NCBI GenBank assembly: GCA_013815395.1
Contig: JACDGH010000134.1
Coordinates: 1-7,318 of the forward strand
DNA from: Parachlamydiaceae bacterium
Lineage (GTDB): Bacteria; Chlamydiota; Chlamydiia; Chlamydiales; Parachlamydiaceae
DNA: 7,318 nt
Direction of reading: 5' to 3'
The first letter of the stretch is position 1. Every line of letters begins with the position of its first letter. A model generated the notes under the pieces. The model saw only the letters and a program-made list of their open reading frames with translations. It did not search any database and had not been told where the DNA came from. The translations under genes and the position numbers were made by a program. Positions 1-7,100 of the stretch are shown here, in pieces.

Positions 1-13
1 GGTTTGGGCTGCC

Positions 14-81
14 TAGCCAAGGCGTCTCGAATTGCTTTTAGCAAGTCATTTGATTTATGGAAGCAGCGAGACGCCCAGCTA
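14..81. repeat. Imperfect palindrome (foldback) at left edge of the leader region
   Basis: GGCGTCTCG at 21–29 is matched perfectly by CGAGACGCC at 67–75. The stem continues inward with TGCTT (33–37) against AAGCA (61–65), after a small bulge, and outward with TAGC (14–17) against GCTA (78–81). The loop also has weak self-complementarity around 47–54. No T-run follows directly (the nearest is at about 101–105), so it is a poor intrinsic terminator. It may be a dispersed palindromic repeat or the end of an upstream gene. The plus strand is open from base 1 to a TGA at 85–87 (28 codons), and the minus strand is open from 191 down to the edge without an ATG. Neither frame is convincing enough to call as a gene. 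Confidence 0.55.
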
Positions 82-169
82 CCCTGATTTAACAATTCAA
101 TTTTTCGAACAAGATTTCGTTTATAATTTCTTTTTGATTGATTAGTGAGGGAAAAACAGATAAAAGATG

Positions 170-198
170 ATGACAACTTGTGTTTGGCGAGCTATACT
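170..198 (+). promoter_or_regulatory. Sigma70-type (chlamydial sigma66) promoter of the SNF2–mreB–pckG cluster
   Basis: A -35 hexamer ATGACA (170–175, five of six matches to TTGACA) and a -10 hexamer TATACT (193–198, five of six matches to TATAAT) are separated by exactly 17 bases. Transcription would be expected to begin near 204–206, giving a leader of about 78 bases before the SNF2 start. The region just upstream (about 88–169) is AT-rich with A/T runs, as is common above promoters. No riboswitch or attenuator structure is visible in the leader. This is the only clear promoter seen upstream of the three genes. Internal promoters for mreB or pckG were not identified but cannot be excluded. 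Confidence 0.6.
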
Positions 199-283
199 GC
201 GCGCGAATGAGCGGCACAGAAAAGCGGCTGATGGTTAAAGTTACTCTCAAGACTAGGAAAAACACTTTTAATAGAGAAGAACA

Positions 284-3200
284 ATGCTCAATTTCCGTAA
301 ACTTAAGCAGGAATTTTCACCGTCGATATTGAAAGATGGACGTGCTTTATGCGAAAAGCATGCAGTGCTTTCTGCAAAAATTGTCAAATTTAGTGCACAA
401 ACAGTGCGCTTACAGTGTAGAGTTTCGGGAAATTTTGACAATTTTTACCAATGTGAAATTGAGATAAATCGCAGAGATTCAATCGCCATTGATTCGGATT
501 GCGATTGTCCCTATAAATACGACTGCCAGCATTTGGCAGCTTTTCTTTTTTATTTAGAAGTGCATTTTGATGAAATTCTAGTGAACTACTCCCATGAAAC
601 TGATTTGGAGCAGGCCAAAGATGTCGATGAGACCGAAAAGGCGACATTGCGCGAGACTTTTAAAGAGGCCGAAACAAAAGAAGTTGTGCGGCGCGGACGA
701 AAAAATCAGAAAGAATTATTGCAAGAATATATCGGTGCTTCGCAGATCCTTGGTAAATCCCCCTTTTTCCTTCCAAGCGAAGCTTTAGAACAGGATCGGG
801 CTGAATTAGCCGTAGTATTTTCTCAACCTCTTCACGCCGGTGAACATCCTAATCATCATCATAGCCATCCCGAAATTCAATTGGCTCTGCGTTTGCCCTA
901 CCGCTCAAAACCCTTAAATATTCCAGATATCAAAGATTTTTTCGATTCCGTGCGCTATGGAGAAGCTTTATACATTGGCACTAAGCGCTATTTCTTTACG
1001 CCTCAATCCTTTGATACTTGCGGTGCGGAAGTGCTCACTTTGATTATGTCTGTTGCAAGATATCCCGATGCAGGCAAAGAAGATAGGAACTTGCGTGTAG
1101 CCCAGCTTGATTTAGAGGCTTTTGGCACTATACTATCCCGCGCCTATGAGATTGCAGTAGCCAACCCCGCTATATGCAATTCAAGTACAGCGGGTGAAGA
1201 AGGAGAGATGGACTTATTGCCACTGCCATGCTTTTATTGCGGCAGTTTGGAAGAACCTTTACGTTTTTCGCTATCGCCTGCACAATTGCGTGTGGAATTG
1301 GAATATTTGGAATATCCTGCACCGAAAATTCTATTAAATCCGGGTATTTTGTTAGATGGCAAAGTTACAAAACCGGAGGAAGTTTGCTTTTTTGAATGTG
1401 CCAAGCCTGGGATGATTTATAAAAACACTTATTTCTGTTTTCAGTCCCATTTAAAGCGAAAGCATCTACGCAATTTATTACTCCTACGCAACATCACCAT
1501 TCCTGAACCTTTATTTGGCACATTTGTAGAAAATTCCTTACCGGAGTTCATGCGATTCGCTGAAGTGGCTAACCGAGACGTTATCGAGCGTTTCGTCACC
1601 TTACCTTTTGTGGGCCAACTTGGCGCCGAATGTGAAATCCATTATTTAGATGGTGAACTAGAAGCAAGTTTGAATTTTGTGTACGATAAAATTAAGGTGC
1701 CGGCCGCTGCCTCAAAATTAACTCTCGACCATATTCTTCCCTTCACCACAAAACATGGCGTGCTTGCGCGCAATTTGGCAGAAGAGCAGAAAATCATCGA
1801 AGATCTGTTTCAAGATTTCCTATATGACCCAATGAATGGAGTCTATAAAGCTAAAAACGATAAGAAAATTGTCGATTTTATGACCGAGGTCATTCCGCGC
1901 AATCAACATCGCGTGAAATTTAATTGTCCCGAAAACTTATTAGATCAATTTATTTACGACAACACTTCGTTTAAACTCTCTCTTAAAGAAGGTAGTCGCG
2001 TTGATGTCTATGAAGTTGATTTGAAAGTAGAGGGTCATTTGAATGGAACAACCATAGATCAATTGTGGGAATGTTTATCTGCAAAGCGAGCTTTCATAGA
2101 GTTAACATCCAAGAAACAGCTTAAGAAAAAGGGTGGAGAAGGCCCCGTATTCCGATCCAATAAAATATTAGTGCTCGATCTAGAAAAACTCATGCCTATC
2201 GTCCAAATTTTCGATGATATCGGCGTGAATAAGCTCGATGATCATAAAGAAGAGCGCCCATTATGGGGCTTGGCAAGCATCGATGCTGAGTTATTCAAGG
2301 GGTTGGCCATCGAGTTTTCGATGTCCAAAACACTTTTGGAAATCCAGCAGCAAATGTTGGGCACTAAGCCATTGTTGCCAAGAGCGATTCCCGAGGTTAT
2401 TAAAGCCACATTACGAGGGTACCAAACAGAAGGGGTTGATTGGTTAGGCCGCTTGCAGCAGATGCATCTAAATGGCATCCTGGCTGATGATATGGGGCTT
2501 GGTAAGACATTACAGGCAATTATTACTTTAACCCAGCACAAGATACAGCATCCGGATACAATATCGATGGTGGTTTGTCCCACTTCATTAGTGTACAACT
2601 GGAAAGAAGAATTTAATAAGTTCAATCCAAGCTTAAGGATTCTGGCCGTAGATGGCACTCCGATCCAACGGAAAAAGCTGCTCACTGAAATAAAAAATTT
2701 CGATATGGTCATCACTTCCTACAGCTTGTTGCAAAAAGACATTGAAATTTATAAAAGTGTGCCTTTTGCCTATGCCATTCTAGATGAAGCGCAGCACATC
2801 AAAAATCGAGGCACACGCAATGCCAAATCCGTTAAAATGATCCAGGCCCACCATCGATTGATCCTTACGGGTACTCCGATTGAGAATTCTTTGGACGAAT
2901 TATGGAGTCTTTTTGATTTTCTCATGCCAGGTTTATTGAGCACTTACGATCGCTTCGTAGAAAAATACATTCGTAATCCTAGCCAGCCGAAAGGCCTTAA
3001 TATGGAAGCGTTGCGCAAGAAAGTATCTCCCTTCATCCTTAGAAGAATGAAAAAAGATGTTTTATCAGATCTTCCACCGGTGTCTGAAATTGTGTATCAT
3101 TGCCACCTTTCTGAAGTGCAAAGGGAATTGTATCATTCTTATGCGCAATCGGCGCGTGAGGAGCTGTCTCAATTAGTGAAGCGCGAAGGTTTTGATAAAG

Positions 3201-3802
3201 TTCAAATTCACATTTTAGCCACCTTGACCCGCTTGAAACAGATCTGTTGTCATCCTGCTATTTTTGCTAAGGAAAAAGTGGAAGTAGGGGATTCAGCAAA
3301 ATATGACATGTTGATGGAATTGCTGCAGACTCTTATTCAAGGTAAGCATAAAACAGTGATATTTAGCCAATACACGCGCATGTTGAATATTATGCGTGAA
3401 GATTTGCAGCAGCAGGGGATTCGCTTTGAATATCTCGATGGTTCAAGTAAAAACCGCCTTAGCATTGTTAAACGTTTTAACGAAGATGAAACGACACCGG
3501 TGTTTTTAGTCTCCCTTAAAGCTGGAGGCACGGGCCTTAACTTGGTCGGAGCTGACACTGTAGTGCATTATGACATGTGGTGGAATCCGGCAGTGGAGAA
3601 TCAGGCCACGGACCGCGTTCATCGTATTGGACAAAAAAATTCAGTTTCTTCGTATAAGCTCGTGACTTTAAATACCATCGAAGAGAAAATCATGGAGCTA
3701 CAAAATCGAAAACGCGGATTAGTTAAAAAAATCGTCAGTTGCGACGAAGAGGCTATCGGCAAACTCACTTGGGAAGAAGTGTTAGAATTGTTGCAAACCT
3801 AG
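284..3802 (+). CDS. SWIM zinc-finger SNF2-family DNA-dependent ATPase (SWI/SNF helicase)
   Basis: This 1172-residue protein is a superfamily 2 Snf2 ATPase, expected to translocate on double-stranded DNA and remodel protein–DNA complexes in the cytoplasm. The order is: N-terminal SWIM zinc finger (CxCx5CxH: C73, C75, C81, H83); a long middle region (about 200–690) in the position of the bacterial SNF2-associated domain; then the two RecA-like lobes. Visible motifs are the LRGYQ segment (710–714), Walker A DDMGLGKT (735–742, K741), DEAQH box (834–838), LTGTPIEN (861–868), SLKAGGTGLN (1077–1086) and the arginine-finger motif QATDRVHRIGQ (1107–1117). All catalytic motifs are intact. The ATG at 284 follows a modest purine-rich GAGAAG (274–279). 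A histidine-rich patch (H184, H188, H191–193, H195) lies after the SWIM finger. It is the first gene of the cluster, 25 bases before mreB, and matches the position of C. trachomatis CT708. The in vivo target is unknown; class assignment is very secure. Confidence 0.95.
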   Translation: MLNFRKLKQEFSPSILKDGRALCEKHAVLSAKIVKFSAQTVRLQCRVSGNFDNFYQCEIEINRRDSIAIDSDCDCPYKYDCQHLAAFLFYLEVHFDEILVNYSHETDLEQAKDVDETEKATLRETFKEAETKEVVRRGRKNQKELLQEYIGASQILGKSPFFLPSEALEQDRAELAVVFSQPLHAGEHPNHHHSHPEIQLALRLPYRSKPLNIPDIKDFFDSVRYGEALYIGTKRYFFTPQSFDTCGAEVLTLIMSVARYPDAGKEDRNLRVAQLDLEAFGTILSRAYEIAVANPAICNSSTAGEEGEMDLLPLPCFYCGSLEEPLRFSLSPAQLRVELEYLEYPAPKILLNPGILLDGKVTKPEEVCFFECAKPGMIYKNTYFCFQSHLKRKHLRNLLLLRNITIPEPLFGTFVENSLPEFMRFAEVANRDVIERFVTLPFVGQLGAECEIHYLDGELEASLNFVYDKIKVPAAASKLTLDHILPFTTKHGVLARNLAEEQKIIEDLFQDFLYDPMNGVYKAKNDKKIVDFMTEVIPRNQHRVKFNCPENLLDQFIYDNTSFKLSLKEGSRVDVYEVDLKVEGHLNGTTIDQLWECLSAKRAFIELTSKKQLKKKGGEGPVFRSNKILVLDLEKLMPIVQIFDDIGVNKLDDHKEERPLWGLASIDAELFKGLAIEFSMSKTLLEIQQQMLGTKPLLPRAIPEVIKATLRGYQTEGVDWLGRLQQMHLNGILADDMGLGKTLQAIITLTQHKIQHPDTISMVVCPTSLVYNWKEEFNKFNPSLRILAVDGTPIQRKKLLTEIKNFDMVITSYSLLQKDIEIYKSVPFAYAILDEAQHIKNRGTRNAKSVKMIQAHHRLILTGTPIENSLDELWSLFDFLMPGLLSTYDRFVEKYIRNPSQPKGLNMEALRKKVSPFILRRMKKDVLSDLPPVSEIVYHCHLSEVQRELYHSYAQSAREELSQLVKREGFDKVQIHILATLTRLKQICCHPAIFAKEKVEVGDSAKYDMLMELLQTLIQGKHKTVIFSQYTRMLNIMREDLQQQGIRFEYLDGSSKNRLSIVKRFNEDETTPVFLVSLKAGGTGLNLVGADTVVHYDMWWNPAVENQATDRVHRIGQKNSVSSYKLVTLNTIEEKIMELQNRKRGLVKKIVSCDEEAIGKLTWEEVLELLQT

Positions 3803-3812
3803 TGTTTATTAC

Positions 3813-3817
3813 AAGGA
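3813..3817 (+). promoter_or_regulatory. Ribosome binding site deciding the mreB start
   Basis: AAGGA lies in the short gap after the SNF2 stop (TAG, 3800–3802). Two in-frame ATGs follow. The one at 3819 is only one base from this site, too close for initiation. The one at 3828 is ten bases away, an acceptable spacing. The second ATG is therefore preferred, giving a protein that begins MSKKGQSG. Confidence 0.6.
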
Positions 3818-3827
3818 AATGGATGAC

Positions 3828-4922
3828 ATGAGCAAAAAAGGTCAATCGGGTTTTAGAGATATCGCCACACAATTCGTACGTTCAGCCTTTGGCAAATTGA
3901 CGAAATTCCGGGGGGTGTTTTCTAATGATATTGGCATCGACCTCGGAACGGCAAACACTTTGGTGTTTGTGCGCGGTAAAGGGATTGTGCTGGCTGAACC
4001 TTCTGTAGTTGCAGTAGATTCAGTAACTAATGAAGTGTTGGCTGTGGGGCATAAAGCTAAAGCCATGCTAGGTAAGACGCCGCGGAAGATTCATGCTGTG
4101 CGTCCTATGAAAGATGGCGTTATTGCTGATTTCGAAATTGCCGAAGGGATGCTCAAAGCGTTGATTAAGCGCGTCACACCTGCACGCAGTTTATTTCGAC
4201 CAAAAATCCTTATTGCAGTTCCCTCAGGGATTACAGGCGTAGAAAAACGTGCTGTAGAAGATTCAGCCTTGCATGCCGGGGCCCAGGAAGTGCTTCTTAT
4301 TGAAGAGCCAATGGCCGCTGCTATTGGCGTGGAGTTGCCTGTGCATGAAGCAGTAGCTAATATGATCGTTGATATTGGTGGTGGAACTACAGAAATTGCC
4401 ATTATTTCGTTAGGCGGCATTGTGGAGTCACGCTCATTGCGCATTGCAGGGGATGAATTTGATGAGTGTATCATCAACTATATGCGTCGTACTTATAATT
4501 TGATGATTGGTCCACGTACTGCTGAAGAAATTAAAATGACCATCGGCTCGGCCTATTCCTTAGGCGGTAATGAGCTTGAAATGGAAGTAAGAGGTCGCGA
4601 TCAGGTAGCTGGCTTGCCGGTGACTAAGCGCATTAATTCCGTTGAAATTCGGGAGTGCTTAGCAGAGCCGATTCAACAGATTATTGAAAATGTTAAGTTA
4701 ACTCTTGAGAAATGTCCTCCAGAATTAGCAGCTGATCTGGTTGAACGGGGAATGGTTATTGCCGGCGGTGGTGCTTTAATTAAAGGGCTTGATAAGGCTT
4801 TGATTAAGGAGACTGGATTACCTGTGATTATAGCTTCAAACCCGCTTTTAGCAGTTTGTTTGGGTACGGGTAAAGCTTTAGAATATTTAGATAAATTCAA
4901 ACGTCGCAAGTCGTTAACCTAA
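3828..4922 (+). CDS. mreB: Rod shape-determining actin homologue MreB
   Basis: MreB is the bacterial actin that forms membrane-bound, ATP-dependent filaments guiding peptidoglycan synthesis. In chlamydiae, which lack FtsZ, it is established as essential for polarised division. The 364-residue product (start at 3828) carries the actin-fold ATP-binding signatures: phosphate-1 GIDLGTANT (D38), IEEPMAAAIG (158 onward), phosphate-2 DIGGGTTE (182–189) and the adenosine motif AGGGALIKG (312 onward). The core before phosphate-1, KFRGVFSND, resembles the start of proteobacterial MreB. It is preceded by about 25 extra residues, mixed basic and hydrophobic (FRDIATQFVRSAFGKL), like the extended N-terminus described for chlamydial MreB and linked to membrane association. 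An alternative ATG at 3819 would add three residues. It lies 25 bases after the SNF2 gene and 13 before pckG, probably co-transcribed. mreC, mreD and rodZ are not in the window, so mreB is uncoupled from its usual cluster. Confidence 0.97.
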   Translation: MSKKGQSGFRDIATQFVRSAFGKLTKFRGVFSNDIGIDLGTANTLVFVRGKGIVLAEPSVVAVDSVTNEVLAVGHKAKAMLGKTPRKIHAVRPMKDGVIADFEIAEGMLKALIKRVTPARSLFRPKILIAVPSGITGVEKRAVEDSALHAGAQEVLLIEEPMAAAIGVELPVHEAVANMIVDIGGGTTEIAIISLGGIVESRSLRIAGDEFDECIINYMRRTYNLMIGPRTAEEIKMTIGSAYSLGGNELEMEVRGRDQVAGLPVTKRINSVEIRECLAEPIQQIIENVKLTLEKCPPELAADLVERGMVIAGGGALIKGLDKALIKETGLPVIIASNPLLAVCLGTGKALEYLDKFKRRKSLT

Positions 4923-4935
4923 GACAAAGAGCGTT

Positions 4936-6768
4936 ATGAGCATATTAAATAAGATTAATAGTCCGCTTAATGAATGGACTACTAATCAGCCTTTGCAGAA
5001 ATGGATTGTAGAAATGGCTGAGTTGTGCCGCCCAGACAGCATCTGGCTATGTGATGGCAGCCCTCAGGAATATGATGAACTGTGCCAAAAGATGGTTAGG
5101 TCGGGGACCATGATTAAGCTGAACCCCGCCAAACGACCTAATAGCTACTTATGTCGATCGGATCCGGGGGACGTCGCACGTGTTGAGGACTTCACCTTTA
5201 TTTGCTCTTCAAAAGAAGAAAATGCTGGCCCAACTAACAATTGGTGCGATCCTATAGAAATGAAACAAAAATTAAAAGGGCTCTTTAGTGGGTGCATGAG
5301 CGGAAGAACTATGTATGTTATACCGTTCTGTATGGGGCCTCTTGGCTCTCAGATTGCACATATTGGCGTCCAAATCACGGATTCTCCTTATGCCGTATGT
5401 AATATGCGCATTATGACACATATGGGGAAGGCTGTACTTAATGTTTTGGGCAATGAAAGCTTTGTTCCTGGTTTACATTCCGTTGGTAAACCTTTACAGC
5501 CTGGTGAAAAAGATGTTTCATGGCCTTGTAATAAGGAAAAATACATCGTACATTTTCCGGAAGAAAGGGCTATTTGGTCGTTTGGAAGTGGTTATGGTGG
5601 TAATGCCCTCCTAGGAAAAAAATGTTTAGCTTTGCGTATTGCATCGGTTATGGCCCGTGATGAAGGCTGGCTGGCTGAGCACATGCTTATTTTAGGGATC
5701 ACTAACCCACAGGGTAAAAAGATCTACATAGCTGCAGCATTTCCAAGTGCCTGTGGCAAGACTAATCTAGCTATGTTAACCCCTTCCTTGCCTGGATGGA
5801 AAGTAGAAACAGTTGGAGATGATATTGCATGGATGAAGTTTGCTGAAGATGGCACTTTAAGAGCAATTAATCCTGAATCCGGTTTTTTTGGAGTAGCATC
5901 TGGCACGTCTATGATTTCTAACCCTAATGCTATGAAATCACTTCAGGAAAATGTCATATTTACTAATGTAGCATTGACTGATGACGGGGATGTGTGGTGG
6001 GAGGGAATGACGCCCAAGCCTCCAGAGCACTTAAATAGTTGGTTAAAACAGGATTGGCATCCAGGTTCTGCATTAAAAGCGGCGCACCCAAATTCCCGTT
6101 TCACTGCTCCGGCAAATCAATGTCCTGTGATTGATGAAGCATGGCAGGATCCTGCTGGTGTTCCTATTTCCGCGATTCTTTTTGGTGGAAGACGATCATC
6201 AGTGGTTCCATTAGTGTGTGAGTCGTTCAATTGGCAGCATGGCACTTTTATGGGAGCGTCAGTTTCATCAGAAACTACTGCTGCGGCTATTGGGGAAGTA
6301 GGAAAACTGCGGCATGATCCTTTTGCGATGCTACCCTTTTGTGGATACAACATGGGAGATTACTTTAAGCATTGGTTAGATGTGGGCAGCGGTAAATCTC
6401 CCGATAAATTGCCTAAAATTTTCTATGTTAATTGGTTTCGCAAAGACGCTCAGGGAGAATGGTTGTGGCCAGGATTTGGTGAAAATAGTCGTGTATTAAA
6501 ATGGGTTTTTGAGCGAGTGACGGGAGAAGGTAATGCATTAGAGACGGCTATAGGTTTTGTGCCCGCTTTAGATAGTTTGGATGTGACAGGATTGCAATTG
6601 GCGCCAGGGGCCATGCAACAATTGTTGCATGTGGACCCAAATGAATGGTTAGCTGAAGTGAAGGAAATGGAAAGTTACCTGAGCATGTTTGGTAAGAAGC
6701 TTCCTAAAGCCATTACTGAAGAGCTTGAAACCCTTAAACAACGATTAGCTGAACCCGGGGTTAGATAA
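4936..6768 (+). CDS. pckG: Phosphoenolpyruvate carboxykinase, GTP-dependent (EC 4.1.1.32)
   Basis: It catalyses oxaloacetate + GTP to phosphoenolpyruvate + GDP + CO2, the cytosolic step joining the TCA cycle to gluconeogenesis. The 610 residues are full length for the GTP-specific family, and motifs are of the GTP class rather than the ATP (pckA) class. Visible are SFGSGYGGNALLGKK (215–229), the P-loop FPSACGKTN (269–277) with the hallmark reactive C273 and K275, and GDDIAWM (294–300). By comparison with the human enzyme, the Mn ligands are K229, H249 and D296. Further family signatures are NSRF (386–389, the nucleotide/phosphate-contacting Asn and Arg) and FGGRR (416–420). No key residue is missing and the frame is intact. 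The ATG at 4936 follows AAAGAG (4926–4931) with a spacing of four. It starts 13 bases after mreB and ends the cluster. It corresponds in position to C. trachomatis CT710. Its physiological direction in the host cannot be told from sequence. Confidence 0.97.
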   Translation: MSILNKINSPLNEWTTNQPLQKWIVEMAELCRPDSIWLCDGSPQEYDELCQKMVRSGTMIKLNPAKRPNSYLCRSDPGDVARVEDFTFICSSKEENAGPTNNWCDPIEMKQKLKGLFSGCMSGRTMYVIPFCMGPLGSQIAHIGVQITDSPYAVCNMRIMTHMGKAVLNVLGNESFVPGLHSVGKPLQPGEKDVSWPCNKEKYIVHFPEERAIWSFGSGYGGNALLGKKCLALRIASVMARDEGWLAEHMLILGITNPQGKKIYIAAAFPSACGKTNLAMLTPSLPGWKVETVGDDIAWMKFAEDGTLRAINPESGFFGVASGTSMISNPNAMKSLQENVIFTNVALTDDGDVWWEGMTPKPPEHLNSWLKQDWHPGSALKAAHPNSRFTAPANQCPVIDEAWQDPAGVPISAILFGGRRSSVVPLVCESFNWQHGTFMGASVSSETTAAAIGEVGKLRHDPFAMLPFCGYNMGDYFKHWLDVGSGKSPDKLPKIFYVNWFRKDAQGEWLWPGFGENSRVLKWVFERVTGEGNALETAIGFVPALDSLDVTGLQLAPGAMQQLLHVDPNEWLAEVKEMESYLSMFGKKLPKAITEELETLKQRLAEPGVR

Positions 6769-6777
6769 TATAATGAA

Positions 6778-6800
6778 ATGCTTTTTGTGAAGAAAAGCAT
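6778..6800 (+). terminator. Small hairpin after pckG, possible terminator
   Basis: ATGCTTTT (6778–6785) pairs perfectly with AAAAGCAT (6793–6800) around a seven-base loop, ten bases after the pckG stop. The stem is AT-rich and no T-run follows (the next bases are GATGATCC), so it is weak as an intrinsic terminator. Termination may instead occur at the much larger foldbacks downstream. Confidence 0.35.
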
Positions 6801-6823
6801 GATGATCCTTCCCCCGGAAGAGA

Positions 6824-7100
6824 TAATTGCAAAAGTAAATGCAGGCTTTCTTAGGGCTGCTTTTATACATTTTAGAGGCTAAGGGGAAACGCAGAGGCGG
6901 GGAGGAACGCAGAGACGCTGAGAAGGGTGTAAGACAATCCTTAAAGATTTCATAATTTTAAATGCTAATGAAATCGCTGAAAGCTAAGGGTTTAGCTCTC
7001 TGCGTCTCAGCGCTCCTCCCCGCCTCTGCGTTTCCCCATAGCCTCTAAAACGTATAAAAGCGGCCCTAAGAAATAAGTCAGCCATCTACTTTTGCAATTA
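6824..7100. repeat. Long inverted-repeat (foldback) element, MITE-like, no transposase
   Basis: The left arm (6824–6923) and right arm (6997–7100) are reverse complements over about 100 bases, with roughly 85–90% identity by eye and one small indel. The tips are perfect: TAATTGCAAAAGTA at 6824–6837 against TACTTTTGCAATTA at 7087–7100. A second long match is GGGGAAACGCAGAGGCGG (6883–6900), whose complement ends at 7034. The arms contain degenerate CGCAGAG/CGCTGAG units. The 73-base centre folds further (GATTTCAT 6946–6953 with ATGAAATC 6968–6975; CCTTA 6939–6943 with TAAGG 6985–6989), so the whole unit can form one hairpin. There is no reading frame for a transposase. TA at both ends is compatible with a TA target duplication of the IS630/Tc1-mariner kind, but because the tips are palindromic this is only suggestive. 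A bulky bidirectional terminator or a dispersed intergenic repeat are alternatives. Confidence 0.75.

Noticed and set aside
1..90. tRNA, tmRNA or other structured RNA gene at the left edge
   Set aside because: A strong stem exists, but no tRNA T-loop signature, CCA end, tmRNA ends or other family hallmarks are visible on either strand.
390..647. Minus-strand open frame of 85 codons inside the SNF2 gene
   Set aside because: It lies fully antisense to a strongly conserved protein gene, has no recognisable motif or ribosome site, and is a shadow of the real frame. The same applies to the antisense frames at 2242–2715, 3337–3558, 4091–4477, 4673–4909, 5724–5906 and 6117–6353.
3819..3827. ATG at 3819 as the mreB start
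   Set aside because: It sits one base after AAGGA, too close for initiation; the in-frame ATG at 3828 has acceptable spacing. The difference is only three residues.
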